In this document: positions 8,688 through 17,916 of the stretch, one piece after another | How positions within the stretch are numbered: the stretch's first letter is position 1 | Layout of the letters: every line of letters begins with the position of its first letter | NCBI GenBank assembly: GCA_020854035.1 | Contig: JADZGE010000074.1 | Coordinates: forward strand, 1-41,953 | Direction of reading: 5' to 3' | Length of the DNA stretch: 41,953 nucleotides | Origin: Burkholderiales bacterium | GTDB taxonomy: Bacteria; Pseudomonadota; Gammaproteobacteria; Burkholderiales; SG8-41 | Notes under the pieces: generated by a model | Databases searched by the model: none | What the model saw: only the letters and a program-made list of their open reading frames with translations | Told to the model about the DNA's origin: nothing | Program-made: the position numbers and the translations under genes

Positions 8688-9734
8688 ATGAGTGAAAGCT
8701 CGCGATTCCGTTTTTCGAGCAGGGATGACGGCGTCCCGGCAGGCGCCGGGCGCGGCCCGGCACGGCGGGCACTGACCCTCGCCGCGGCGGCGTGGCCCAT
8801 GCTTGCGTGGGCGGGCGCGGCGCTCGGCCAGGCGAAGAAGGCGCCTGTCGTGATCGGCCACCTCAGCGCGAGCTCGGGCGGGCCAGCCCGTCTTGCCGCG
8901 TTCAAGGACGAACTCGCGGTGCTGGGCTGGAAGGAGGGTCCGGACTACGTGCTCGAAGAGCGCTGGGCGAACGGGCGATGGGAGCGGCTGCAAGCTCTTG
9001 CCGGCGAGCTTGCCGCAAGCAAGCCGGCGGTGATCGTCGCCAGAGCGGGGATCACGGCGCGCGCCGCGGCGAAAGCCGCTCCCCGAATCCCCATCGTCAT
9101 GACCGGCGATCCCGTCAGCGTGGGCCTGGCGAAAAGCCTGGCACGGCCCGGGGGCATGGTCACGGGGATTTCCGCTGTTCGCAGCGAAACTGCCGAGAAG
9201 TATGTCGAGTTGTTGCTCGCCGCCGCGCCGAAGGTGAAGCGCGTCGGCTTCCTGTTCGATTCGAATCAAACTGCTCGTCCGACGATGGATGCGGCGCGGC
9301 GCTCGGCGGCGCAGCACGGCGTGGAAGCACGCTTCGCCGAGGCCGGAAAGGCGGAAGAAATCGAGTCAGCGATCTCGCGTTTGGCGAAGGATGGCGCGCA
9401 GGCTCTCGTCGTCCTGAACGGGACCACCGGACCGCTCCTCGTGGAGAGGCAGCGCATTGCGGAGCTCGCCCTCGCGCGGCGCTGGCCGCTCGTCAGCGGG
9501 TCGAGCGAGGCGACCGAGGCAGGCGCGCTCCTCAGTTACGGCGTGGACCGCGTTTGGCTTACCCGCCGTACCGCATACTACGTGGACCGCATCCTGAGAG
9601 GCGCCAAGCCAGGCGATCTGCCGATCGAGCAGCCGACCAAGTTCGAGCTGGTGGTGAACCTGAAGACGGCGAAGGCGCTCGGGATCACGCTCCCGCAATC
9701 GATCCTCCTGCAGGCGACGAGGGTGATCGAGTGA
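8688..9734 (+). CDS. ABC transporter substrate-binding protein, PF04392 type (SBP2)
   Basis: 348 residues from the ATG at 8688; earlier in-frame starts give a tail unlike other SBPs. The N-terminus is a signal sequence (ARRALTLAAAAWPMLAWAGAALGQ), then VIGHLSASSGG, VLGWKEGPDYVLEERWA, LARPGGMVTGIS, YYVDRILRGAKPGDLPIEQ and the tail GITLPQSILLQATRVIE. It belongs to the same GWK subgroup as SBP1 and SBP4. The last 83 bases are identical to SBP1. The stop overlaps the GTG of SBP3. The sequence in front may hold a degraded SBP tail (RRFHE-stop at 8693-8695), but that match is weak. Ligand unknown. Confidence 0.87.
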   Translation: MSESSRFRFSSRDDGVPAGAGRGPARRALTLAAAAWPMLAWAGAALGQAKKAPVVIGHLSASSGGPARLAAFKDELAVLGWKEGPDYVLEERWANGRWERLQALAGELAASKPAVIVARAGITARAAAKAAPRIPIVMTGDPVSVGLAKSLARPGGMVTGISAVRSETAEKYVELLLAAAPKVKRVGFLFDSNQTARPTMDAARRSAAQHGVEARFAEAGKAEEIESAISRLAKDGAQALVVLNGTTGPLLVERQRIAELALARRWPLVSGSSEATEAGALLSYGVDRVWLTRRTAYYVDRILRGAKPGDLPIEQPTKFELVVNLKTAKALGITLPQSILLQATRVIE

Positions 9735-10714
9735 ACCGCCGGCGCGATCTGATTTTCCTCGCCGGCGCCGCGGCGCTCGCACCGCGCGTGCCGCTCGCAC
9801 AGCCTCTGCGGGCAACGGGCAAGCTCTGGCGCATCGGGTTCATCGTGCCCGGCCGTGGCGCTCCCGACTCGTCCAATGCGTTGCGCGAAGGCCTGCGCGA
9901 GCTCGGCTACGTGGAAGGACGGAACATCGTGATCGAATCGCGGCTCGCAGGGGGCGACGCCGCGCGGCTTCCCGCGCTCGCGGCGGAGCTGGCCCGGATA
10001 AAGCCGGACGTGATCGTGGCGGCGACGCCGGCCGTCACCGGCGCCGTGCAGAAAGCGACGGCCGCGATCCCGATCGTGATGGTGAACGTCACCGACCCCG
10101 TGGAGGCCGGCTTCGTGCGAAGCCTCGCGCGTCCCGGCGGGAACATCACCGGGGTTTCGACCCGCATCGGCGAGCTTGGGCCCAAGCAACTGGAACTGCT
10201 CCGCGAAATGGTGCCCGGCCTCGCCCGCGTCGCCGTCCTGCTGCATCCGGACGAACCATCTCATCACCGAATACTGAAGAGCGTCCAGGACGCGGCTCCC
10301 CGCATGGGGATGGAGGTCCTGCCGGCGGAGGTTCGAGGCGAACTCGAAATCGAGACCGCGATCGCAGCGGCGAGCAGGCAGGGCGCGCGGGCGGTAGTCG
10401 TGATGGCCGGGCTCCTCGCCACGCACCGGCGCCGCATCGCGGAGATGGCGGCGAAACATCGACTGCCGTCCATTGCGGCGGCCCGCCAGTACGCGGAGGC
10501 GGGCGGCCTGATGAGCTACGGCCCCGACCCGATCGAGCCGTACCGCCGGGCGGCGTTCTATGTGGACCGGATACTCAAGGGCGCGCATCCCGGCGACCTG
10601 CCGGTGGAGGAGCCGACGAGATTCACTTTTCTGGTGAACGCCGGGGCCGCGCGGGCGCTCGGCCTCACCCTGCCGCAGTCGATCCTCGTGCGCGCCGACC
10701 GGGTGATCGAGTGA
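9731..10714 (+). CDS. ABC transporter substrate-binding protein, PF04392 type (SBP3)
   Basis: 327 residues starting at the GTG that overlaps the SBP2 stop. N-terminus MNRRRDLIFLAGAAALAP is a signal with a twin-arginine-like motif. The body has RIGFIVPGRGAPDSS, ELGYVEGRNIVIESR, LARPGGNITGVS, YVDRILKGAHPGDLPVEEP and ends LPQSILVRADRVIE. It represents a second subgroup (GYVEG rather than GWK). The pseudogene at 7493 and most orphan tails in the array belong to this subgroup. After its stop, GTGATGAAACGCCG (10711 on) looks like the first codons (MKRR) of another SBP, at once interrupted by TA module 4. Confidence 0.88.
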   Translation: MNRRRDLIFLAGAAALAPRVPLAQPLRATGKLWRIGFIVPGRGAPDSSNALREGLRELGYVEGRNIVIESRLAGGDAARLPALAAELARIKPDVIVAATPAVTGAVQKATAAIPIVMVNVTDPVEAGFVRSLARPGGNITGVSTRIGELGPKQLELLREMVPGLARVAVLLHPDEPSHHRILKSVQDAAPRMGMEVLPAEVRGELEIETAIAAASRQGARAVVVMAGLLATHRRRIAEMAAKHRLPSIAAARQYAEAGGLMSYGPDPIEPYRRAAFYVDRILKGAHPGDLPVEEPTRFTFLVNAGAARALGLTLPQSILVRADRVIE

Positions 10715-10724
10715 TGAAACGCCG

Positions 10725-11129
10725 TCAGATGACCTGCACGAACCTCCCCCCATTCGACAGCCGGTACACGTCGAAATCCGCGCGGTCTATGGTGAGGATC
10801 TCATTGACGCCGATACGCTCGGCCAGCACGACGAGCGATGCATCCGCGATGTCCATCGGACGGTCGCGGTATTTCGCAAGCAGCGCGAGCATGCGCTTCG
10901 CGCCCTCGGCATCGATCTCGAATACGGCCGCGCCCCCGGCATCGATCCAGCGCATCATGGCGAGCCGCGCCGGGCCGGAGAGCAGATGCCAGGCCTCGGT
11001 CACGACGTGGCAGGTTGTCACCAGCAGGCAGGGATTGTCCCGGAGATACCGCACGACGCGCGCGTGGTGCTTGTCGCGCCGCCGGAAGAGCGCGACCACC
11101 GGGCCGGTGTCAACGACGATGTTTCGCAC
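10725..11129 (-). CDS. VapC-type PIN-domain toxin (TA module 4)
   Basis: 134 residues. MRNIVVDTGPVVALFRRRD carries the first acid, HVVTEAWHLL the second, MDIADASLVVLAERIG the third and LTIDRADFDVYR the last. All PIN positions are filled. Its 5' end overlaps the RHH antitoxin by 20 bases. The stop lies 11 bp beyond the SBP3 stop, so the two genes are tail to tail. Confidence 0.9.
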   Translation of the reverse strand: MRNIVVDTGPVVALFRRRDKHHARVVRYLRDNPCLLVTTCHVVTEAWHLLSGPARLAMMRWIDAGGAAVFEIDAEGAKRMLALLAKYRDRPMDIADASLVVLAERIGVNEILTIDRADFDVYRLSNGGRFVQVI

Positions 11130-11364
11130 GCAGTGCGCGGCGCAAGAGCTTCTTCGCGCTGGCGGCCGTATCGCCCCCGGACGTAGCGTCGGCCCCGATC
11201 ACGCCGAGCCGCGCGGCGACTTCGTAGGAACTCACCTCCGGCTCGCGCGCCACGAACTCCCGGACGAGGCCGCTCACCACCTCGGACTTGGTCGTGCGGC
11301 GGCGCTTGCACGCCGCCTCGAGCCTGCGCTCGAGTTCGGGTTCAAGACGGACGGTCAGAGTCAT
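11110..11364 (-). CDS. Ribbon-helix-helix antitoxin (TA module 4)
   Basis: 84 residues. MTLTVRLEPELERRLEAAC followed by TKSEVVSGLVREFV is an RHH domain, and the remainder contains a Gly/Ala-rich linker and a basic tail. It is coupled to the PIN toxin. A promoter with a TAATAT -10 and a perfect GTAATA-N4-TATTAC inverted repeat lies 40-77 bp upstream and is likely its own operator. Confidence 0.84.
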   Translation of the reverse strand: MTLTVRLEPELERRLEAACKRRRTTKSEVVSGLVREFVAREPEVSSYEVAARLGVIGADATSGGDTAASAKKLLRRALRAKHRR

Positions 11365-11403
11365 GGCGAATGGCCGCGGTGGCGCGCCGGGTGTTCGGCG
11401 GGC

Positions 11404-11441
11404 GTAATACAGATATTACACAGATGCATCGCCACCCGCAA
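11404..11441 (-). promoter_or_regulatory. Promoter and palindromic operator of TA module 4
   Basis: On the - strand: TTGCGG (11441-11436), 17-bp spacer, TAATAT (11418-11413). Overlapping the -10 is a perfect inverted repeat, GTAATA-CAGA-TATTAC (11404-11419). The site overlaps the codons of an SBP tail remnant on the + strand, so the promoter was either imported with the TA module or made at the junction. Confidence 0.6.
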
Positions 11442-11490
11442 GGCGCTCGCCCCGGGATCGTTCGTGCGCGCGGGCCGGGTGAGCGAATGA
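11431..11490 (+). pseudogene. C-terminal remnant of an SBP gene
   Basis: The frame ATRKALAPGSFVRAGRVSE-stop aligns with the SBP3 end (AARALGLTLPQSILVRADRVIE) with a small deletion. Its stop overlaps the ATG of the mini-SBP at 11487 (ATGA). It follows TA module 4 directly. Confidence 0.68.
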
Positions 11491-11582
11491 GCTCCCGCCG
11501 CGGATTCCTGAGAACCGCGAAAACGCTGGGGATCACGATCCCGCAATCGATCCTGCCGCAGGCGACGAGGGTGATCGAATGA
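11487..11582 (+). pseudogene. Mini-SBP gene: N-terminus fused to C-terminus
   Basis: A 31-codon frame. MSSRRGFL is an SBP-like start. It runs straight into RTAKTLGITIPQSILPQATRVIE, the last residues of the GWK-type SBPs. All of the binding domain is deleted in frame. The start overlaps the preceding remnant and the stop is in an ATGA, so both coupling junctions survive. Unlikely to encode a working protein. Confidence 0.75.
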
Positions 11583-11587
11583 AGATA

Positions 11588-11619
11588 TTGCAAAATAGAA
11601 ATGGAATTCTATAATGCAA
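11588..11619 (+). promoter_or_regulatory. Promoter within an inverted repeat before the AAA ATPase
   Basis: TTGCAA (11588-11593), 16-bp spacer, perfect TATAAT (11610-11615). The same bases form an inverted repeat: arms 11588-11600 and 11607-11619 (TTGCA-NN-ATAGAA and its complement, two mismatched pairs). The ATG at 11624 lies 8 bp after the -10, so the transcript would be leaderless. The AT-rich block contrasts sharply with the surrounding high-GC DNA. Confidence 0.65.
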
Positions 11620-11623
11620 GTAG

Positions 11624-12790
11624 ATGAAACGCCGCCTCGCCGCCGCGCTCGCGCGCTCCCGCCTCGCGCGCTTTCCCGCGGTAGCGCTGCTCGGGCCGCG
11701 CCAGAGCGGGAAGACCACGCTCGCCCGCGCGCTGTCGCGCCGCTACTACGACGCCGAGCAGCCGGCCGACCGCGTGCGGCTGGATCTCGAATGGGACACG
11801 ATCGTCGCCGGGCGCGAACTCGCGGTGATCGACGAGGCCCGGACCTGGCCGGAGCTTTTGCCGCGCCTGCGCGCCGCAATCGACGCGGACCGGCGCCGAA
11901 ACGGCCGCTTTCTCCTGGTGGGCTCGGTCTCGCCCGCGCTCATGCGCGAGGTTTCCGAATCGCTGGCAGGCCGGCTCGCGCTCGTGGAACTGACGCCCTT
12001 TCTGCTGCCGGAGCTGGACGGGGACGCCCTGTCACGGCTGTGGCTCGCGGGTGGTTTTCCGGACGGCGGCGCATTGCGGCCGTCGCGCTTTCCCGTCTGG
12101 CAACGCGACTATCTCGCCTTGATGGCGCAGCGCGATCTGCCCGCATGGGGACTCACCGCCCGCCCGCAGGTCACCGATCGGATGGTGCACATGCTCTCGG
12201 CAGTACACGGCCAGGTCTGGAACGCATCCGCGCTCGGCCAGAGCCTTGGCCTCTCCTACCACACGGTGAACGGCTACCTGGACTACCTGGAAGGCGCGTA
12301 CCTGGTACGCCGGCTCGCACCCTGGAGCGGCAACGTGCGAAAGCGCCTCGTCAAGAGCCCGAAGGTCTACTTCCGGGACTCCGGGCTCCTGCATTCCCTG
12401 CTCGGCATCGGCTCGCGCACCGATCTGCTCCGGCATCCGGCGGCGGGCACGAGCTGGGAGGGCTTCGTGATCGAGCAGTTGCTGGGCGCGCTCTCCGCTC
12501 GCGGTGTGAATCCGGCACCGCACTTCCTGTGCACGAGCGACGGCTACGAGATCGACCTCCTGCTGAAGCTCGGCGCGAAGCTCGTGGCGATCGAGGTCAA
12601 GCTCTCGGCGAGCGCCGCGCCGCACGAGCTGGCCCGACTCGAGCGCGCCGCGGACTTCGTGTTGGCGGACCATCGATACCTCGTATGCCAGACGCCGGCT
12701 CCGGCGGCGAGTTCGACGCGCGGCGTGCTCGATCTCGCATCGGCGATCGAGCGCCTGCGGAAACTGGGTGGCGTGAAGCCGCGGCCCTGA
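11624..12790 (+). CDS. AAA-family ATPase with DUF4143 C-terminus
   Basis: 388 residues. The P-loop GPRQSGKTT is at residues 24-32 and a Walker B-like LAVIDEA at about 67-73. The conserved VGSVSP sensor region follows. A winged-helix-like segment (ASALGQSLGLSYHTVNGYLDYLEGAY) lies near 205-235. The DUF4143 nuclease-like end has GTSWEGFVIEQLL and EIDLLLKLGAKLVAIEVKLS, which resembles a PD-(D/E)XK core (E-ID-ExK). Proteins of this AAA_14/DUF4143 type are common, scattered accessory genes of unclear function. It occupies a slot between the mini-SBP and an SBP tail, in the sense direction, unlike the TA modules. The start follows its own promoter with almost no leader. Confidence 0.85.
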   Translation: MKRRLAAALARSRLARFPAVALLGPRQSGKTTLARALSRRYYDAEQPADRVRLDLEWDTIVAGRELAVIDEARTWPELLPRLRAAIDADRRRNGRFLLVGSVSPALMREVSESLAGRLALVELTPFLLPELDGDALSRLWLAGGFPDGGALRPSRFPVWQRDYLALMAQRDLPAWGLTARPQVTDRMVHMLSAVHGQVWNASALGQSLGLSYHTVNGYLDYLEGAYLVRRLAPWSGNVRKRLVKSPKVYFRDSGLLHSLLGIGSRTDLLRHPAAGTSWEGFVIEQLLGALSARGVNPAPHFLCTSDGYEIDLLLKLGAKLVAIEVKLSASAAPHELARLERAADFVLADHRYLVCQTPAPAASSTRGVLDLASAIERLRKLGGVKPRP

Positions 12791-12825
12791 GGCGGAGCCG
12801 ATCAGCCCGGCTTGACGCCGCGCGC

Positions 12826-12861
12826 GATCTGCCCGTGCGCTCCGATCGGGTGAGCGAATGA
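12826..12861 (+). pseudogene. C-terminal remnant of an SBP gene
   Basis: The frame ends DLPVRSDRVSE-stop, matching the VRADRVIE end of SBP3 and the VRAGRVSE remnant at 11490. The stop overlaps the SBP4 ATG (ATGA at 12858). Only about 12 codons are recognisable. Confidence 0.62.
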
Positions 12862-13925
12862 GCCGCGAATCCGGATACTGCCGTCCCGGTTCGCGTCGCC
12901 GCATTGGAGCGGACGCCGTGCGTCGCTCAACGCGGCGGCGCCTGCTGCTCGGGGCGGCGGGCCTGCTCGCCGGCCTGTCCCCACGCATCGGGCCGGCACA
13001 GAAGAAACCGAAAGCAGCGGTGATCGGCTGGCTGGTTACGGGGTCGATGTCATCACAAGGGCCGGGCAGGAATCTCGCGGCGTTCAGGGAGGGCATGGCG
13101 GCGCTCGGCTGGAAGGAGGGCGTGGACTACGTGATCGAGGCTCGGTCCGCGGAGAGTCGGCCGGAGCGGCATCACGACCTCGCGCGCGAGCTGGCGGCGT
13201 TACGCCCGGCGCTGATGGTGGCCGGTTCGCTACAGGTCGCCCAGGTGCTGGCGAGCAGCGCCCCCGGGATACCCATCGTAATGGCCGGCGGCTCCAATCC
13301 CGTCGCGGCAAGACTCGCGGCGAGCTACGCGCGGCCGGGCGGCATGGTCACCGGCATCACCACGCTGCCGACCGAATTGGCCGAGAAGCTCCTCGAACTG
13401 CTCGTCGCGATCGAGCCGGGAGTAAAGCGCGTCGGGGTTCTCGTCCCCTTCAATACCCGCAAGGAGCCTTCGAAGGGTCCACTCGATGCGGCGCGCCGCT
13501 CGGCGGCCCGCTACAAAGTGGAAGCGCACATCGCGCATCCCACCACGTGGGAGGAGATCGAACGCGACGTGCAGGGGTTTTCCGCCCTCGGTGCGCAGGC
13601 GTTGATCGTCATGGCGAGTCCGTTGCTCTCCACCGAGCGCACGCGGATCCTCCGCCTCGCGCAGGCGCAGCGATGGCCCGTCGTGGCCCAGACGACACCC
13701 TGGGTCGAGGATGGAGCGCTGTTGAGCTACAGCGCGGCCTCGCCGGCGCACTACCGGCGCGCGGCCTGGTACGCGGATCGCATCCTGAAGGGCGCGAAGC
13801 CCGGAGATCTCCCGATAGAACAGCCGCGGGAATTCGAGATTGCACTGAATCTGAGAACCGCGAAGGCGCTTGGGATCACGCTCCCGCAATCGATTCTGCT
13901 GCAGGCGACGAGGGTGATCGAATGA
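12858..13925 (+). CDS. ABC transporter substrate-binding protein, PF04392 type (SBP4)
   Basis: 355 residues. It starts in the ATGA overlap with the preceding remnant. The N-terminus has a long lead followed by STRRRLLLGAAGLLAGLSP, a twin-arginine-like export signal. Body motifs are VIGWLVTGS, ALGWKEGVDYVIEAR, YARPGGMVTGIT, WYADRILKGAKPGDLPIEQ and the tail GITLPQSILLQATRVIE. It belongs to the GWK subgroup with SBP1 and SBP2. Its 3' end differs from theirs at only a few bases. After the stop, ATGAACCGGATTCCG (13922 on) may be the first codons of the next SBP, cut off by TA module 5. Ligand unknown. Confidence 0.88.
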   Translation: MSRESGYCRPGSRRRIGADAVRRSTRRRLLLGAAGLLAGLSPRIGPAQKKPKAAVIGWLVTGSMSSQGPGRNLAAFREGMAALGWKEGVDYVIEARSAESRPERHHDLARELAALRPALMVAGSLQVAQVLASSAPGIPIVMAGGSNPVAARLAASYARPGGMVTGITTLPTELAEKLLELLVAIEPGVKRVGVLVPFNTRKEPSKGPLDAARRSAARYKVEAHIAHPTTWEEIERDVQGFSALGAQALIVMASPLLSTERTRILRLAQAQRWPVVAQTTPWVEDGALLSYSAASPAHYRRAAWYADRILKGAKPGDLPIEQPREFEIALNLRTAKALGITLPQSILLQATRVIE

Positions 13926-13936
13926 ACCGGATTCCG

Positions 13937-14368
13937 TTACCGGGAATCGCTCGCTGCGAGAATCCGTTCGAGTGCGGTGCGTGGCGGCAGGATTTCGACC
14001 CCATGCAGCTCGCGCTCATAGAAACCGCCGAAGTCCGTACGGTCTCCGGTAACCAGAATAACGGCCCTCGCCTGGATTGCGGCCGCGAGCACCGGCGCGT
14101 CTTTTTCTGGAAGGCCAGTCGATCGCGCCTGGAGCACTTGTTCCGCGCCGGCTTCGCGGCAGACCGCGATCAGTGCGATCAGTTGCTCCAGTTCGGCTGC
14201 CCGGGCAGGATGCTTGCGCGCGATATTGCGCCGTGCCTCGTCGAGCACGAACGGCGAAGCGACGAGTTCGCATGCTCCCGCTTCCGCGAGGCGGAAGAAG
14301 CCGCGCAGCGGGCTCCCGGGGGCATGCGCGGCGCTGAACAGGACATTCGCATCGAGGAAAATGCGCAT
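13937..14368 (-). CDS. PIN-domain toxin paired with AbrB antitoxin (TA module 5)
   Basis: 143 residues. MRIFLDANVLFSAAH, DEARRNIARK, PEKDAPVLAAAIQ and ILVTGDRTDFGGFYE give the complete PIN acid set. It is the paralogue of the toxin at 6701-7129, sharing the pattern and length but with many substitutions, so the duplication or parallel acquisition is not recent. The ATG directly abuts the stop of its antitoxin. The stop is 12 bp after the SBP4 stop. Confidence 0.87.
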   Translation of the reverse strand: MRIFLDANVLFSAAHAPGSPLRGFFRLAEAGACELVASPFVLDEARRNIARKHPARAAELEQLIALIAVCREAGAEQVLQARSTGLPEKDAPVLAAAIQARAVILVTGDRTDFGGFYERELHGVEILPPRTALERILAASDSR

Positions 14369-14632
14369 CTAGCGCGATTTCCTGCGGCGACCGGCGAGCG
14401 CTTTCTCCACCCGCGCGGCCAGTTCGGGCGGGATCGCGTTCTCCCGCTCGAACTCGGCGATGCGCTCGTCGGTATAGATCTCGATCGGGTAAACCCCGGC
14501 CTGGCGGAGCACGATGGAACCATCCGGAGCGGCAGCGATCAGCAGGGGCGCATCCTCGGCGATGCCGGCCTGCTTGAGGATCGCTTTGGGTATGGTCACC
14601 TGCCCCTTCTTGCCCAGCTTCACAAGGTCCAT
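14369..14632 (-). CDS. AbrB/MazE-type antitoxin (TA module 5)
   Basis: 87 residues. MDLVKLGKKGQVTIPKAIL is a clear AbrB swapped-hairpin N-terminus, followed by VYPIEIYTDERIAEFE as in the paralogue at 7126-7380. The basic tail (RRRKSR) may help contact DNA or toxin. An upstream palindrome shares a core with that of module 2. Confidence 0.87.
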   Translation of the reverse strand: MDLVKLGKKGQVTIPKAILKQAGIAEDAPLLIAAAPDGSIVLRQAGVYPIEIYTDERIAEFERENAIPPELAARVEKALAGRRRKSR

Positions 14633-14665
14633 GTTGCAGCCCGGATATCGGAAAGTCGGAAAGTT

Positions 14666-14682
14666 GGATTATTGCACAATCC
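14666..14682 (-). promoter_or_regulatory. Candidate AbrB operator of TA module 5
   Basis: Inverted repeat GGATT - 7 nt - AATCC, extended to ATCCGG on the right, 34 bp before the antitoxin start. It has the same GGATT/GCA/ATCCGG spacing elements as the module 2 site. Confidence 0.55.
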
Positions 14683-14683
14683 G

Positions 14684-14880
14684 GCCGGGGCTGGTAGTTG
14701 CGGACCGGATGCGATCGAGCCTCGCCGCCGCGCGGCAACCCGCGTCGACCGGATATTCAAGGACGCGAAGCCGGGCGATCTCACCATCGAGCCACCGACG
14801 CGGTTCGAGCCGTTCGTGAACCAGGGCGCCGCGGCAATGCGACCGGGACCGGGCCCGCGACTCGTCGACGAAGGCCGGAC

Positions 14881-14884
<4 letters not shown>
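14684..14884 (+). pseudogene. C-terminal third of an SBP gene, coupled to the histidine kinase
   Basis: The frame contains GPDAIEPRRRAATRVDRIF and KDAKPGDLTIEPPTRFEPFVNQGAA, which line up with SBP3 (GPDPIEPYRRAAFYVDRIL, KGAHPGDLPVEEPTRF, LVNAGAA). The last codons have drifted (VDEGRT-stop instead of VRADRVIE). The stop overlaps the ATG of the histidine kinase. The N-terminal two thirds are replaced by TA module 5. This is the clearest proof that SBP genes once continued up to the kinase. Confidence 0.78.
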
Positions 14885-17206
<2,322 letters not shown>

Positions 17207-17220
<14 letters not shown>

Positions 17221-17247
17221 GCCGTGAGCCTTGAGCTATGAGCCATG
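17207..17247. repeat. Heptamer repeat array at the histidine kinase 3' end
   Basis: About six copies of a 7-bp unit (consensus near RTGAGCY: GTGAGCT, ATGAGCC, GTGAGCC, TTGAGCT, ATGAGCC, ATGAGCC). It includes the kinase stop codon (17218-17220). The same family occurs at 19405, 19881 and 24863. Confidence 0.85.
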
Positions 17248-17287
17248 AGCCGCCGATGAACGCCGATGACAGAGCACGGCACGTGGG

Positions 17288-17876
17288 CCACGGAAACACA
17301 CGGATAAAGCAGAATCCCTTCCCCCCTGGAGGGGGAAGGTTAGGATGGGGGGCAACCCCTGCTCCGAAGGCAGTCTTCACCTTCCCCCCTTGAGGGGGAA
17401 GGATGGGATGGGGGGGATGGAAAGAGCGCATGCAAGACAGTTGCGCAGCAACCTGACCGACGCGGAGCGACGGCTCTGGCAAACGCTCAGGCGCCGGCAG
17501 CTTGCGGGCGTGAAGTTCCGCCGCCAACAGCCAATTGGCGATTTCATCGTGGATTTCGTCTGCTTCGAATGCCGCTTGATAGTCGAAGTGGACGGTGGTC
17601 AGCATGTGGAGCAATCGCACTATGACGACGTGCGTACACGCTGGCTGGAGGATAGAGGCTATCGTGTGCTGCGGTTCTGGAACAACGATGTACTGGCCGA
17701 TTCCGATGCCGTGGCGCAGGTGATTCTCGATGCCGTTGCAAGCAAAGTATGACCCCCCACCTCAATCCTCCCCCTCAAGGGGGGAGGAAGGTTCTTCGCT
17801 CTCCTTCCCTCCTTGAGGGGGAAGGTCGGGATGGGGGGAGGAGTCTTCGTCCGTGTGCTTCCGTGTGTTTCCGTGG
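17288..17876. mobile_element. DUF559 gene unit bounded by 17-bp inverted repeats
   Basis: Perfect 17-bp inverted repeats, CCACGGAAACACACGGA (17288-17304) and its complement (17860-17876), enclose nested CCTTCCCCC/GGGGGAAGG hairpins and one DUF559 gene. Hairpins at 17317-17339 and 17380-17402 lie to the left; 17767-17787 and 17803-17826 lie to the right. The hairpin-plus-GGATGGG sequence left of the gene is inverted on its right. There is no transposase. Mobility is inferred from architecture only. Confidence 0.55.
17420..17752 (+). CDS. DUF559 family nuclease-like protein
   Basis: 110 residues from the ATG at 17420 (the frame opens slightly earlier, but within repeat DNA). Family signature: LRSNLTDAERRLWQTLRRRQL, then KFRRQQPIGDFIVDFVC, LIVEVDGGQH and RVLRFWNNDVL. 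These are the DUF559/Vsr-like endonuclease-fold elements, with D and E-x-D acids plausible as a nuclease site. The biological role of the family is not established. The gene is bracketed by C/G-rich hairpins and an outer 17-bp inverted repeat, so it looks like cargo of a small repeat-bounded unit placed between the kinase and the receiver gene. Confidence 0.88.
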   Translation, partial: ERAHARQLRSNLTDAERRLWQTLRRRQLAGVKFRRQQPIGDFIVDFVCFECRLIVEVDGGQHVEQSHYDDVRTRWLEDRGYRVLRFWNNDVLADSDAVAQVILDAVASKV

Positions 17877-17916
17877 CTGATGTCTTTCGTCCGAACTCTT
17901 GAACCGGGATAACGTC

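Noticed and set aside
6524..13925. Integron attC sites at the SBP 3' ends
   Set aside because: The conserved tails are coding and not strongly palindromic, and no integron integrase is present.
5601..13925. Complete ABC importers
   Set aside because: No permease or ABC-type ATPase (LSGGQ signature) is encoded anywhere in the window. The ATPase at 11624 is of AAA_14/DUF4143 type, not ABC.
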